Assembly: GCA_905221605.1 (NCBI GenBank)
Contig: CAJNDS010002369.1
Location: forward strand, 355,655-419,654
Origin: Symbiodinium natans
Taxonomy: Eukaryota > Sar > Dinophyceae > Suessiales > Symbiodiniaceae
Length of the DNA: 64,000 nucleotides
Reading direction: 5' to 3'
The notes beneath the pieces were generated by a model, which saw only the letters and a list, made by a program, of their open reading frames with translations, was not told the origin of the DNA and did no database searches. The position numbers and the translations under genes were made by a program. Every line of letters begins with the position of its first letter. The stretch's first letter is position 1. Shown piece after piece: positions 1-13,400 of this stretch.

Positions 1-2892
1 TGGCCTCCTTGTTGTCTCTCCTCTCTCACTTCTCTTTCCCTTCTCTCCACTTGTTTCCTTTTAACTGATAAAACACAAGAAAGGAACTTGTATGATAAGG
101 CAGTGGAAGGGTAAGCAGAGGGTGACTCCTTGCGCGTGGACCTTGCCATACTTCATCATATCCCTCTTTTCGGCCTATCTCTTCTGCTCTTTTCCTTACC
201 CTTCTCCTTTTCATAATTCTTCCTGTTTAGTTTTCTTATTTCGAAAAGAAAGAGGGAAGGGAGAGATAAGGGAGAGGGGATAGATTAAGAAGAGTGCCAT
301 CTTCTTTGTGCCTCTTTTGTCTCTCCCTCTCCTATATTCATCTCTCTTCCATTCTTTTCTTGGCTCTTCCCATTAAAATTGTGTTCCTTTTATCGCTCCT
401 CTCTCCTTCTCTTTCCCTTCTCTTCTCCTGTTCCCCTTTATATGACAAAAACACAAGAAAGGAAGAACAAGAGGGGAATGGAGGCCCTGTTCCTTTCTTC
501 TCCTATTTCAATGGATGGGGAAATTGAGCGGGGTTGGCTCTTTGCCCGTAGACCCTCCCCATGCTTCTGTTCCCAAACGGAAAAGCGAACGGGTTCCTGA
601 AGAGGAGAGAGGGCGCCTGTTTTTTAATTATAGAGGGAAAAGGGAAAGACAAGGAAGGGAGAGATGATAGATAAAGAAGAGTGCCATCCGTTTCCTTGTT
701 TCTTGTCTCTTCTCTTCTTTTCGATACCCTTCCAGAAAATTAAGATGGCCTCCCTGTTGTCTCTCCTCTCTCACTTCACTTTCCCTTCTCTCCTTCTGTT
801 TCCTTTTAACTGATAAAACACAAGAAAGGAACTTGTATGATAAGGCAGTGGAAGGGTATGCAGAGGGTAACTCCTTGCGCGTGGACCTTGCCATACTTCA
901 TCATATCACTCTTTTCGGCCTATCTCTTCTGCTCTTTTCCTTACCCTTCTCCTTTTCATAAATTCTTCCTGTTTAGTTTTCTTATTTCGAAAAGAAAGAG
1001 GGAAGGGAGAGATAAGGGAGAGGGGATAGATTAAGAAGAGTGCCGTCTTCTTTGCACCTTGTTTTGTCTCCCCTCTCCTTTATTCATCTCTCTTCCATTC
1101 TTTTCTTGGCTCTTCCCATTAAAATTGTGTTCCTTTTATCGCTCCTCTCTCCTTTTCTTTCCCTTCTCTTCTCCTGTTCCCCTTTATATGACAAAAACAC
1201 AAGAAAGGAAGAACAGGCCCTTGTCCTGTCTCCTCCTGTTGCAATGAATAAGGAAAAGAGCATAGGAGATAAGGAAGGGAAGTGAAGAGTAAATGGGCGA
1301 TGGAACGGGTGTTCTTTTTGAGAGTTTTCTGCATCTTCAAGGGAGAAAAAAGGACACCCCCCAAGAAGGAAAAGTAACATAAGAGATAGGGAGGAAAATT
1401 GACAAGCTCCTCTCTTTACCTAGTCATTCCCTGTCCTCGCTTCTTATCTGTTGTTTTTCTTATTCGCTTCAAAAAGCAAAATAAGGGAAAGGCGATTTCC
1501 TGAAGAGGAAGAAGGGCACCTATCTGTGAAGAGCAAGATTGGCTTTTTTCTAATTAGGGAGAGACTTGCCCCGCCTGAGCCTCCCTGGCCTGCTTGTTGT
1601 GGCCACATTCCGGTACAGTTGCGCTTCCAGAAAAATGCCATCCTTGTTATCTCTCCTCTCTCACTTCCCTTTCCCTTCTCTCCTTCTGTTTCCTTTTAAC
1701 TGATAAAACACAAGAAAGGAACTTGTATGATAAGGCAGTGGAAGGGTAAGCAGAGGGTGACTCCTTGCGCGTGGACCTTGCCATCTTCATCATACCCCTC
1801 CTATCGGCCTATCCCTTCTGTTCCTTTCCGTCCCCTTCTCCTTCTCATAGTTCTTCCTTTTTGTTTTCTTATTTCGAAAAGAAAAAGGGCAGGGAGAGAT
1901 AAGGGAGAGAGGATAGATAAAGAAGAGTGCCATCTTCTCTGCGCCTTATTTTGTCTCTCCCTCTCCTTTATTCATGTCTCTTCTATTCTTTTCTTGGCTC
2001 TTCCCAGTACAAATGCAATCCTTTTTGTCTCTCCTCTCTCCTTCTCTCTCCCTTCTCTTCTCCTGTTCCCCTTGATATGACAAAAACACAAGAAAGGAAG
2101 AACAAGAGGGGAATGGAGGCCTTGTTCCTTTCTTCTCTTGTTTCAATGGATGGGGAAAGTGAACGGGGTTGGCTCCTTGTCCGTAGACCCTCCCCATGCT
2201 TCAGCAAAGCCCTCCTCTCGCCCTATCGCCTCTGTTCTTTTCCTTCTTCCCAAACGGAAAAAGAAAACGGGTTCCTTTGCATGTTCATTGTTCTTCCTTT
2301 TGTTTTTTTTGAAAGGGAAAAGAACAAGAGAAGAAAGATGAACACGAGCACCATCTTCTCTTAGCCTGATTTTGCACTTCCCTCTTCTGTCTTCATTTCT
2401 CTTCCATTCTTTTCATTGCTCTTCCCGTAAAAATTGCATTCCTTTTGATCTCTCCTCTCTCCTTTCTCTCTCCCTTCCCTTCTCTTGTTCTCCTTTAAAT
2501 CTCAAAAACACACAAAAGGAAGCTTCTTTTCCTTATTGAATGAAAAAGAAAAGGAAGAAAAGAGATAGGGAAAGACACTGAAGAGCTCCACTGCCTATTG
2601 TTTCATTCCCTTTCCTCTCTTTCTATGTGTTGTTTTCCTTGTCGTTCAGAAAGCAAGCAAAATACGGGCAAGGGGGCTTCCTGAAGAGGAGAGAGATCTG
2701 CGAAGAGCAAGAATAGTCTTGTCTTTTGAATTCTAGAGGGAAACGGAAGAGACAAGGAAGGGAGAGATGATAGATAAAGAAGAGTGCCATCCGTCTCCTT
2801 GTTTATTGTCTCTTTTCTTTTTTTCAATACCCTTCCAGAAAATTAAAATGGCCTCCTTGTTGTCTCTCTTCTCTCACTTCTCTTTCCCTTCT
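1..2892. repeat. Tandem array of pyrimidine-rich units
   Basis: Three diverged copies of one unit are visible. The landmark TGATAAAACACAAGAAAGGA occurs at 66, 811 and 1701. A second landmark, TGGCCTCC followed by TTGTTGTCTC or a near variant, occurs at 1, 748 and 2850. The spacing of about 750-1200 bp therefore varies. Each unit holds shorter internal repeats: a related CCATCTTCT...CAAAAACACA block appears near 297-455, 1040-1205, 1930-2095 and 2350-2510. The last copy breaks off sharply at 2892. The plus strand is strongly CT-rich. Small ORFs beginning MIRQWKG recur in the three copies, but they follow the repeat and are not conserved as genes. No TTTAGGG arrays occur here, unlike the rest of the window. 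Function unknown. Confidence 0.85.
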
Positions 2893-3804
2893 GACGCAGC
2901 CAAACAGCGACTTTTTCACGCAGGCTGAAAAAAGAACACGCATACACAGATAGCAAAGAGAAACAAATAAAAATAGGAATAATCTGAAATTCGCAGTTCG
3001 TAATGGCATGCGGCTAGGCCTAGAACCGCTGGGCATGAGATTTGTGTGCCATATGTAGGCGTAAATATGTATTTTTGTATTACGATATTTATATCCGCTC
3101 TTTTAAAGCAATAAGAAAAACCCAAAGCTAAATAGACCCTAAAGGCGGCGGGCTCATATATATATATATATAATGTATATGTATCGATTTGAGTATGGGA
3201 TAAAGGTAAACAAAGCATTGCGCCAAATAGAACATAAAGGTCCTTGCCACAAAGGAGTTTCGTGTTCCCGGGGCATCGAAGAATGTGCAGATTTCTCGCA
3301 GAGCTGAGGGCAGATGTCATGCAAGTGATTTGTAGTTAGGCCCCAGGCTTTAAGGATCGCCCCCTGAACTGCCTCCAAGTCGCACGAGCTGGTTCTCCGT
3401 AAAGTTGATCCCCAGTTCGGGCACTGGTTTCTGATTATCCCGGCAAAACTGCCGATATTCCTCGTACCTGGCGTGTGCGAAAGTGTGGACTGATTAACAT
3501 GCGCCTACCCGGCTCAACCTTTTCAAGCTTCCGGAACTAAAACGATGGCCACAAACGCCACTCCCGTGTCTCTACAGAAGGGCACGCACGTGTTCTGTAG
3601 CAATGCAGGGAGAGAAGTACTTGTCCATCACGGATTGAACTCTACTTCCTACACTGTCTAAACTGTTTTTTTTGTGAGTTCGCCATCGACTCCATGCCCC
3701 AAACCCACGGCAAAGCCCTGAACACTGAAACCTGGGCGCAAAAGCGGGTGGCTTAGCTGCGCACACACGATTCAGGAGCTCTTCCACGCCTTTCACCTTG
3801 GCCA
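2893..3804. other. Unassigned sequence between repeat array and first telomere-type array
   Basis: This stretch has no convincing ORF, recognisable RNA gene or telomere-type repeat. It contains a short TA microsatellite near 3158-3172. It could be intergenic or intronic. I see no splice-flanked exon I would defend. Confidence 0.4.
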
Positions 3805-3941
3805 GGTTTAGGGTTTAGGGTTTAGGGTTTAGGTTTAGGGTTTAGGATTTAGGGTTTAGGGTTTAGGGCCTTTTAGGGTTTAGGGTTTAGGGTTTAGGGT
3901 TTAGGGTTTAGGGTTTAGGGTTTAGGGTTTAGGGTTTAGGG
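3805..3941 (+). repeat. Interstitial telomere-type array (TTTAGGG)n
   Basis: Near-perfect TTTAGGG repeats with one TTAGGTT slip near 3830 and one insertion near 3867. This is the first telomere-type array of the window. Confidence 0.95.
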
Positions 3942-4142
3942 CCAGACTTTGGGGATCCTTGAAATTGGCTCCTTGCTGCGGCGCGTTTCGGCTAGTGGTG
4001 TCCAGGGGATCCGACAAGCCTGGCGTTCCCCAAACCCTTGCAACCCTAAACCCTAAACCCCAAACCCCAAACCCTAAACCCTAACCCTAAACCCTAACCC
4101 TAAACCCCAAACCCTATAAGCTCTCAACTCCGGGAATGATAC

Positions 4143-4729
4143 CTGCATTTCTGGACTGGCAGTTCCTCGCTTTGTCTATCGGGGCTGAGGTTTAGGGGCT
4201 GTGTGGTTTGTAGGTTTTAGGGTTTAGGGCTGATGGGGTTTGTAGCCCGGGTTTGCAGGCTTTGTAAGGCTTGCAGCGTTCTTGGTTTGTAGGGCTTACA
4301 AGGGGTGGATATCAGTCTTATAAACTATTTTGATAGGCTTCGTGCACTAGCATTTTCAGCTGTCGCATGAACGGCCATCCTCCTTGACTTCCCTGGGGTC
4401 CCTATGTGGTTTAGGGTTTAGGGTTTAGGGTGCAGGTCTGCCGGTCAGATCAACTGGCTGAGCCCTCACCTGCCTAGGTCCATGCACTCACGGGGATAGT
4501 ATGACCGTGGCTTTATGCACTCGAAGTTGATGCCGCAGACCTTGCAGTCCTTGTTCTTGTTTCATCGAGCCTCACCGTTGCAAATCGGTAGCTTCGGGGG
4601 CTCTTCATGATGTTCAAGATGGCTCTTGACGGCATCGGACTCGTCTGCTGTGCGCTGCGCGATGTCCTCCCGCACCCTCGATGCGGGCGCGGCAAGCAGC
4701 ACGATGAGGATGGACAGCAAGCGCACCAT
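4143..4729 (-). CDS. Putative 5' exons of a small secreted cysteine-rich protein gene
   Basis: An ATG at 4729 (minus) opens a frame whose start, MVRLLSILIVLLAAPASR, looks like a cleavable signal peptide and is followed by an acidic stretch. The frame meets TGA at 4562-4564. It then stays open in the same frame for 31 codons rich in cysteine (CKVCGINFECIKP, then YYPREC) until a GTGAGG donor-like site at about 4468. Two downstream spacers offer exon-like segments in matching phase: 4367-4392 (AG acceptor, GC donor) and 4143-4184 (AG acceptor, GT donor). A weaker one lies at 3972-4019. The in-frame TGA means this could be a pseudogene, a misread exon boundary, or less likely a recoded codon. No family is recognised. 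Confidence is low for the gene model and moderate that some coding sequence is here. Confidence 0.35.
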
Positions 4730-4760
4730 GTCCACGATAATCCGTTCTTGTTTTCTCAAT

Positions 4761-4866
4761 AGCCCAGTAACTATATTGCAACAAAGGTAATTGCCCTGTT
4801 TGGGTTGGTTGCTGTACAAGGGAACCTTGGTCCCCCCAAAAAAGGAAAGTGGTGCCAGTGGCCTAC
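4761..4866. mobile_element. MITE-like dispersed palindromic element
   Basis: It begins with TAGCCCAGTAAC and ends with a related inverted sequence, GCCAGTGGCCTACCA. Related termini appear near 14768, 25590, 28740 and 60810 (for example ACCACTGGGCTACCA), so this is a dispersed family. I found no clean target-site duplication. Confidence 0.4.
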
Positions 4867-5400
4867 CAAGGCTTTAGTGTCAGTGTAGGAAGCTTCCGAG
4901 CACTCGAGGCCCTAAACCCGAAGCCAAACACCGGAGGGTTTGGAGTTAAGGGTTTAGGGATTAGGCTTCAGAGTGACAGCTACAATGGGCTTTCTCAGGG
5001 TTTCGGGTCAACAAAAAACAAAAGTGGCTCAGGGTTTAAGGTTTCGGGTTTAGGGTTTAGGGTTTAGGGTTTTATCCTAAAACATCTAGGCTTGGTGACC
5101 CTGAACCCTAAAGGCCTAAACCCCAAACCCTAGGAGGCCGAAATGGTGTTTGTCCTTGAAAATCCGGAACCCCCTTGAGTGCCGAGGAACAGCGGTCCTG
5201 TATCCTTCCTGACCTGGTTCGAGTCGCTCTACGGGTTTAGGGTTTAGGGTTTAGGGTTTAGGGTTTAGGGTTTAGGGTTTCTAAACGTCTTGGTGTTCAG
5301 GGCTTAAGGGACTTTGGGGGTCTCCCTAACGTCCCAGACAAGGGGTTTTTGAGTACGTGCCCTGGCAAAATCCACATGATTTGCTCGGTGCCCTCCTACT

Positions 5401-5509
5401 AAACCCTAAACCCTAAACCCTAAACCCTAAACCCTAAACCCTAAACCCTAAACCCTAAACCCTAAACCCTAAACCCCTAAACCCCAAAACCCTAAACCCT
5501 AAACCCTAA
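5401..5509 (-). repeat. Interstitial telomere-type array (CCCTAAA)n
   Basis: About fifteen CCCTAAA units, perfect for most of the length and degenerate at the right end. The opposite-orientation arrays at 5235-5279 and 5635-5672 lie on either side. Confidence 0.95.
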
Positions 5510-5940
5510 TAGACCATGGTGTCGAGAGCGGGCTGGTGGCTTCGCGTTTGGGAAATAAGACACCAAGCCCCGGAACTCAATTCTCAACCCCCGCCAAAAA
5601 AAGAAAAAAAGGTTCCCAGAAATTCCCGAACAGGTTTAGGGTTTAGGGTTTAGGGTTTAGGGTTTAGGGCTTAGACGAGGCCAGGGAGAAGGCCAGCCCT
5701 TGTTTTCGCCAGCCCCCCCAAACAAGACTACAGCCCCTTTACAAACCAAACCCTCTGCAACTACATTATTCGACCCCGTGTCGGAGAGGTTGAATCAATT
5801 AAGGGGGGCCTGGGGGGTGATTTTTGGCAGGTGAACATTATAAGGTTGAGGGGCGTTAAGGCCTTAAGACAGTGGTTTCAGGTAGGGTGCAGGGCTCGGG
5901 TTTACCGCTTCAGGGTGCTGTTCGGGGCCTTGATTTTTTT

Positions 5941-6470
<530 letters not shown>

Positions 6471-7467
6471 TTTGTCTAATTAGGGACAATACAAATGTGT
6501 GTGATCATGAGGGTCTAAACTAATGTAGAGCAGCTCTAGCCCCAACTTGAAACCCTGGCCTCTACTCCTCCAGCTAAACCCTTAGCCCTGAACCACAAAA
6601 CTCTAAACCCCAAGCAACGGCTCTAAACCCCGAACCCCCTAAACCCAAAATCCTAAACCCTGAACCCCTAAAACTCCAAACCCTAAGCCCCTAAAACCCT
6701 GAACTCTAAACCAAAACTCACCCTAGACCCTGTAAACTCCAAACAAAAGCCCCCCCCCCCCCCCCCCTAAACCCTAAACCCTAAACCCTGAACCCTAAAC
6801 CCTAAACCCTAAACCCTAAACCCTCTCCCACCCGGCCTGCTTAGGCCGTACCCACCCTTTACAAGGGTGCCTGGACCCAGAAGACATCCGGCAGTGACGG
6901 ACACCTTTACTGGATGGACAATGGGTGGAGCCATTGGAGCCCCCGGGGCTCGCCTCGCCTATGGCCAGCTGTCGCTGGGCCACCCAGGCCACAGAGTATC
7001 AGATACTCCCCTTCAAGAGAATACCCTAAACCCACGCGCCAAATCCCGGGACCCTCTATTCGTTGGCCCAAAAATCCTTACCCCTTCCGGAGCCAAAAAC
7101 CGCCGTGCCAGGATGCTGGCCATTTGCGCCCCTGACCCCCCTGGCCCCCTTCCCGCCTGCCCGCCTGCCCCCCCCCCCTAACCCCTCGCCCCCCTGGTGG
7201 CCCCCCCCCCCCCTGGCCCTTCCCCGGCTTCGTTCTTTGTCTGCACAAAAATGTTTGGTTTCATCGAGATTTGAATCGTTTTCATGGTGGGAATTGAGGG
7301 CGACAGCCCTAAACCCTAAAAGGTAGTGGTTTGGGTGGTGGCCTGTGAAAGCTCACAGCGGGTGGGGAGAAAGAACCCAGCACCGATGAAATTGTTGGAT
7401 TACATTCAAAACAGATGCCTTCGCGTGACATGCCGCCCCCCCACACCCCCTGGGTGTGTAGGGGCGC

Positions 7468-10400
7468 CATTTACACATGGCACTTTCTGCCGCTGCGCGG
7501 CGAGACGCCCTAAACCCTAAACCCTAAACCCTAAACCCTAAACCCTAAACCCTAAACCCTAAACCCTAAACCCTAAACCCTAAACCCTAAAACCTAAACC
7601 CTAACCCCCCCCCCCCCCCCACCCCGCAGGACCGAACATCTGGGCGCCCAGACTCGTGCACGAGATGCAAAGCTGTAGGGGCTCCGAGCTTTCTTTCTGG
7701 CCGGCTCCCTGGCAAGGTCTGGGGGCTGAGTGTTTCGGGTTTGGGGGGGTTTCGGGTTTAGGGTTTAGGGTTTAGGGTTTAGGAGTTATAGCTCTTCTGC
7801 ACCTTCGAGGTTGAGGAGCGACATGCACCGTGCCATGCGATTTGACATCATCGGTGGCCAAAACCGACTCGAGTTCAGGCCTTCACTCAACTACGGGTCG
7901 GGACCGAAACGCCTTAAAATGGTCAAGAATAAACACCTCCCTAAATCCTAAATCAAAAGCCCCTAAGAACCCGAAAGCCCCCCTCAAAACAGTAAAGCCT
8001 CTAAAGCCTCTAAAAACCTCACAACTCGAACCCTGAACCCTTTACCCTACACCTCTACAAACCCTAAACCCTAAACCCTAAACCCTAAACCCTAAACCCT
8101 AAACCCTAAACCCTAAACCCTAAACCCTAAACCTCCCTAAACAAATCTGGAACCCTGGGCCTCGAAATAGCCAGAACCCACACCACGGAGTCGCAGCTTG
8201 GCTTCCGTCTGCCTGACGATGCCTCAACTGGGGTTTAGGGTTTAGGGTTTAGGGTTTAGGGTTGAGGGTTTAGGGTTTGGGGGTTAGGGTTTAGGGTTTA
8301 GGGTTTAAGGTTCAGGGTTCAGGGTTTAGGGCTCAGGGTTTAGGGCTCAGGGTTTAGGGCTCAGGGTTTCGGGTTTCGGGGTGTAGGGTTTGGCCTTTCG
8401 TCCCATACTCAAATTCCCCAAGAACCGAAGGCAATACAGTGCACCCAGCTTTCCTTCATGGGGCTTGTTTCGCCCGAAGCCCTCTCAGCCCTGCATCATG
8501 AGCCGAACCCTAAACCCTAAACCCTAAACCCTAAAGCCTAAACGCATTCCTCAGCTTCCTGCGTTTCATGTTCGTGCCCTTGGCACCGATGATACGACGC
8601 GCCACCTGCACGCGGCTGAGGGTTCAGGGCACATGGCCTTTCGGGGATGGGCAAGGGGTTAGGTGCAGGTGGCCTTGAGGGAATATGTCAATTCAAAGCC
8701 TTATCCGTAAAAACCCTACAGCCGAAACCGAAAACGCCCTAAACTCACAGGGTTTAGGGTTTAGGGTTTAGGGTTTAGGGTTTAGGGTTTAGAGACCCTA
8801 AGCCCGAAACCCGAAACCCTAAACAGACCCTAAACTCACAGGGTTTAGGGGGGGAAGCCTTCATGGCTTCTCCGTGAATCCTCCATGTCCAAGTGTGGCG
8901 GCCGGTTTCCGGCAGGTGGTTTCAGAGGATGCTTCGAGACGGCTCCCCTAGAACCGACCAAATTAGAGAGAAAAACCAACAAAAACACATGGTTTCCCAA
9001 ACAAAACTACGGATCTTGGCGGCTCAAGTTCATCTGCTTTTTGTTTTCGGAATTGCTGCTGTGCTTTTTGAGGCCTTGCATTGCCCGGTGACGTGTAAAA
9101 AGCATGGTGGGGATGTTACTTTCTTTGGCCTTTTGGGGGGCTCTTGGAGCGTCTCTGTTCCAAATGGCGGCGCTTCCGCCTCGGTTTGGGGTTTGGGGTT
9201 TAGGGTTTACGGGCAGAACTGTCCTCTTCATTCATGTGTCGGCTTGGTGTTTAATCTGGTGGAATTCACTTCTGGATCTTTCCCTTCTCAGGTGAAATGC
9301 TACGATGAAAACTGCTATGGTTAGTCCTGCTGTCATTAGGCTTGCTCTCATTCTTACTACGTACTTTGTTACAATCTTGCGACTAGTGCTGCACATCCGG
9401 CTTCAATCCCCTAGGCCGTCGCCTGGAAGTCTTTGTCGTTCTCGATCCCGATGATGAAGCGGCAAGTGTACCTTCACAGGTGGGCAGAGTTGCCAACAGT
9501 TGCCATGCGACCCAAATAATTAAAAACAGAACAAAATACATAAATACCTATATCTAAATATGAAAATGTAATACGTGATATTTTCTGACAACACGGGGCT
9601 CAGAGTAGGGGGTTCGGGTTGGGGGCAGGGGGGAGGGGGGGGGGGGGGGGAGGGTTTCGGATCTGGGGTTCAGGGTGAGTATGGGGTTTGGGGGTGCGCT
9701 TCTGGGGCTATTTCTTGTCAAGCGTGAGGCTGAAGCCCCAAGTGACAAGCCGGCGAAAATCCCAAGCAGCGAGGGTTCAAGGTTTTGGGATGCTCAAAAC
9801 CCTCAGCATCGGGCATCTTAACCTGCTTTGTGGGGGGCGGGGAGGGCTAAACCCTAAGCCCTAAACCCTAAACCCTAAATCCGAAACTCTAACCCTAAGC
9901 CCTAAGCATTCTTGTGACCCCCCCCCCCCCCACCTTCGGCTACATTTCGGTCCAAGAGCTGGCTTTCCTGGAAGTGGCGACCTTGCCTTGCCAGTGCCGT
10001 GGCCACGAGCCCCCTATAGCGGCCCTAAACCCCTAAAGCCGAAAACTCCTAAACCCCAAACCCTAAACCCCAAAACCCCTGAACCCCTAAACCCCCAAGC
10101 CTCTAAACCCCAAAACCCCAAAACCCCTAAACCCCAAACAGCCACAAAGACTGGATGGAAGGGCACTTCCGCTGGCTCTTTCCCGGAGACTTGTCCGCCT
10201 CCGCGGGAGCTTGCACCCGGTTCATAGTTTACGGGCTTTCCCTCAAGGGCCTTTTACCCATAGCTACATCTATATCTATCAGTCTATCTCCCTCTCTCTC
10301 CATATATACATATATACACATAGAGGTAAAGAGAGAGCGAGAGAGAGAGAGAGATAGAGAGAGTGAGAGAGAGAGATAGTATCTACTGGGGAGTTCCTAT

Positions 10401-13400
10401 ACAGTAGCTTTAATGAGGGCCCAAGTATATTCTCTACACAGGTACATGGACCCCAAGGACTCACAATGCTCCAGGCGCTTCTCAGAAGCTAAATGGGAGA
10501 GGAGGAGGGGACGGGGGGCAGCCTTCTCTTCAATCTTGCTTGAAGAGACTCAGAACTTGAACCAAGAACCGACGAACCTGCAACCATGACCCCTTCAACC
10601 TGAAGCCTCTGACGGATTTCCGTTTTGGGGCTTAGCCCTATATATTATATATTATATATTATATATTATATATTATATATATTATATATATTATATGTAT
10701 TCTATATTATATATATATTATATTATATGTTTCTTATTCGGATTACGAAATACTCTTCAACAAGATGCCACATTGGAGCCTGCTGAGGCCAAGCTTCGGC
10801 AAAGCCTAAAGCTACAGACCCGAAGCCCTACACTGCCTGAGCCAGAAACCCACCTAAACTCACCTAAACCCACCTAAACAACCCTAAACCCTAAACCCTA
10901 AACCCTAAACCCTAAACCCCAAACCCCAAACCCCAAACCCCGGAACCCCGAAAGCCCAAGCACTGCGGCTGTTGAGGCGACCGCGGAGGAAGCCGGCCCC
11001 GCCCCGGCCGCAGGTGGCAGGGCCGCACCCTAAGATGGACCAGAGTTGAACTGGGTTTAGGGTTTAGGGTTTAGCCGTTCGGGTGAAAGGATTTTCTTGC
11101 AGCTTTCAACCTCAATGTCCTGAGCATTGTCGACGCGTGGACCCAACCAGCCACCCTCAACCCTAAGCCCTAACCCAAACTCTGAAACTCGAAAACCCCT
11201 AAACGTACATTTCTGTGGGATATATGAATATGGATAGGAATGCTATCAGGAGTTCTCGGGCGTACTACCAATGACCTCACAAGGCCCTCTCAGGTAACCT
11301 ACGAAACAGAGTCGACTCGGTCCTCATAAGGCACCACACCCCCTCCAAACCCTAAACCCTAAACCCTAAACCCTAAACCCTAAACCCTAAACCCTAAACC
11401 CTAAACCCTAAACCCTAAACCCTAAACCCTAAACCCTAAACACCCTCGGTTCCTTATGAGGCTCCTCAGGCCCGACGCCCACGACTAAGCATTGGGGCTT
11501 TCAGTGATAGCCAGGCGCTGTCTTTAAGGCACCCGGGGAGGGGAAGCTCACAAAACCTGACAGTAACGCAGGGTTTGGGGTCTAAGCAGGGTTTAGAATG
11601 TAGGGGCTAGCTGAAATCCGACGGGCCTGGCCCCGATCCTCACAGTCCCCCCCAGAGCCTTTTGACAAAGTTTTTGCCACTTCGATTCCGCAACAAACCC
11701 TTAAAGCGCCCAAGCTCTCAAACTGAACTGTAATTGAGGCCCAAACCCTCAAAACCTTCAAGCCACAAATCTTAGGGCCCTGATAAACCTTGTAAGCCTT
11801 GAAAGGCTTTGGATCACTTCGCAGCACATAACCCCCCCCCCCCGAAGCCCTACAAGCCCTAAACCCGAAACCTTAACAACTTCAAACCCGATCAACTTCC
11901 GCTGCCCTACACCCTAAACCCTAATCCCAAACCCTAAGCCCTAAACCCTAAAGCCTAAACCCCAAACACTAAGCCTTTAACCCTAAGCGCTAAACCCTAA
12001 GCCCTAAACCCTAAGCCCTAAGCCCGAAGCCCTAAACCCTAAACCTAAACCCTAAACCCTAAACCCTAAACCCTAAACCCTAAATCCTAAACCCTAAACC
12101 CTAAACCCTAAACCCTAAACCTCAAGTGTAGGCCAGGGCGCCCCGGGGGGCCAAGACTGCGAGGGAGCTCCCGGCCTTGAGGGGGGGGCGGTTTAGGGTT
12201 TAGGGCTTGGGGGGTTCAGGGTTTAGGGTTTAGGGTTTAGGGTTTAGGGTTTAGGGTTTAGGGTTTAGGGTTTAGGGCTTGGGGGGTTCATGGTTTGGGG
12301 TTTGGGGTTTGGGGTTTAGGGATTGGGGTTCAGTATTGTGGGCCGTCTTGTGAGGACGACTTCCTATCAGAGAAGATTTGTGGCCCAGCTAGCTCCTAGT
12401 GGAGGGTATAGGCCTGAAGCTTTTTTTGAAATACAATGACTCCCTTTCTCCAAGCAAGCCCGCCCATATAAGGCCTGAAGCTTTAAGGTCCTAGGTGTAG
12501 GGTTTAGGGTTTAGGGATCAGGGTTTTAGTCTGTAATGGGGTTTATGAGGCTAACACATTTGCAGGGTTTGCAGAAGGGCTGAGAACTTAAGACCTAGAA
12601 ATGGTGTGATGGAAGGATCACAACATCCGAAGGCGAAGTTGCTTGAACCCAGCTCTGCTTGGGGGTAGTTGTTCTTTCAAGGGTGCTTTGAAGGAAGGGG
12701 CTATGAGACAAACGTCCCCTAGAAGGACCCTACACCCTAAATTCTAAACCTGAGACCCTTAGACCCCTAGACCCCTAGACCCCTAGACGCCTAGACCCGC
12801 CTAGACCCTAAACCCTAAAGCCTAAACCCTAAACCCCAAACCCTAAACCCTACTACTTCTCAACAAGGCAGCTCACACCGGGGCTCCGACGGAAACCCCC
12901 ATCCAGGAAAAGGCATCCCGGGATACCTCTGATGCGGGGCGGGTTTTGGGGAGGGGTTTCGGGAAGGTTGAGGGTTTAGGGTTTAAGGTTTAGGGTTTAG
13001 GGTTTAGGGGTTAGGGTTTAGGGTTTAGGGTTTAGGGTTTAGGGTTTAGGGTTTCGGGAAAGTTTGGGGAGTTTAGGGGTGTGAACTCAGGTTATGAGAC
13101 CCTGAGCTAACTAAGGATTGAAACTGGCTGGTTCTTAGTAGCAAATGAGGGAACGAGGGCCCTACCAATACCCTTCAAGGGATTTTCTAGGGCCCTCATT
13201 CCCTCATTCCCTACTAAGCCCCAGGAAGGAAAACCACCCAGAATGCAATAACAGTAGAGGAACAACACATAAGATTGATGAAGATTAAAATTCTTATGTG
13301 TGTCAACAAAACAGTGAATAAACAATGAGTCTCTCCAGTACAGCTTAGATGCATGTACAGCACCAAAGAGGATGACCCTTGAGTCCTCAATCATACCCTA

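Noticed and set aside
92-2080. Three similar ORFs beginning MIRQWKG
   Set aside because: They recur only because the tandem unit recurs. Frames diverge between copies and composition is low-complexity.
5340-5395. Open minus-strand segment reading EGTEQIMWILPGHVLK
   Set aside because: Protein-like, but no good donor was found and its flanking arrays have the orientation seen in intron interiors; not supported enough to annotate.
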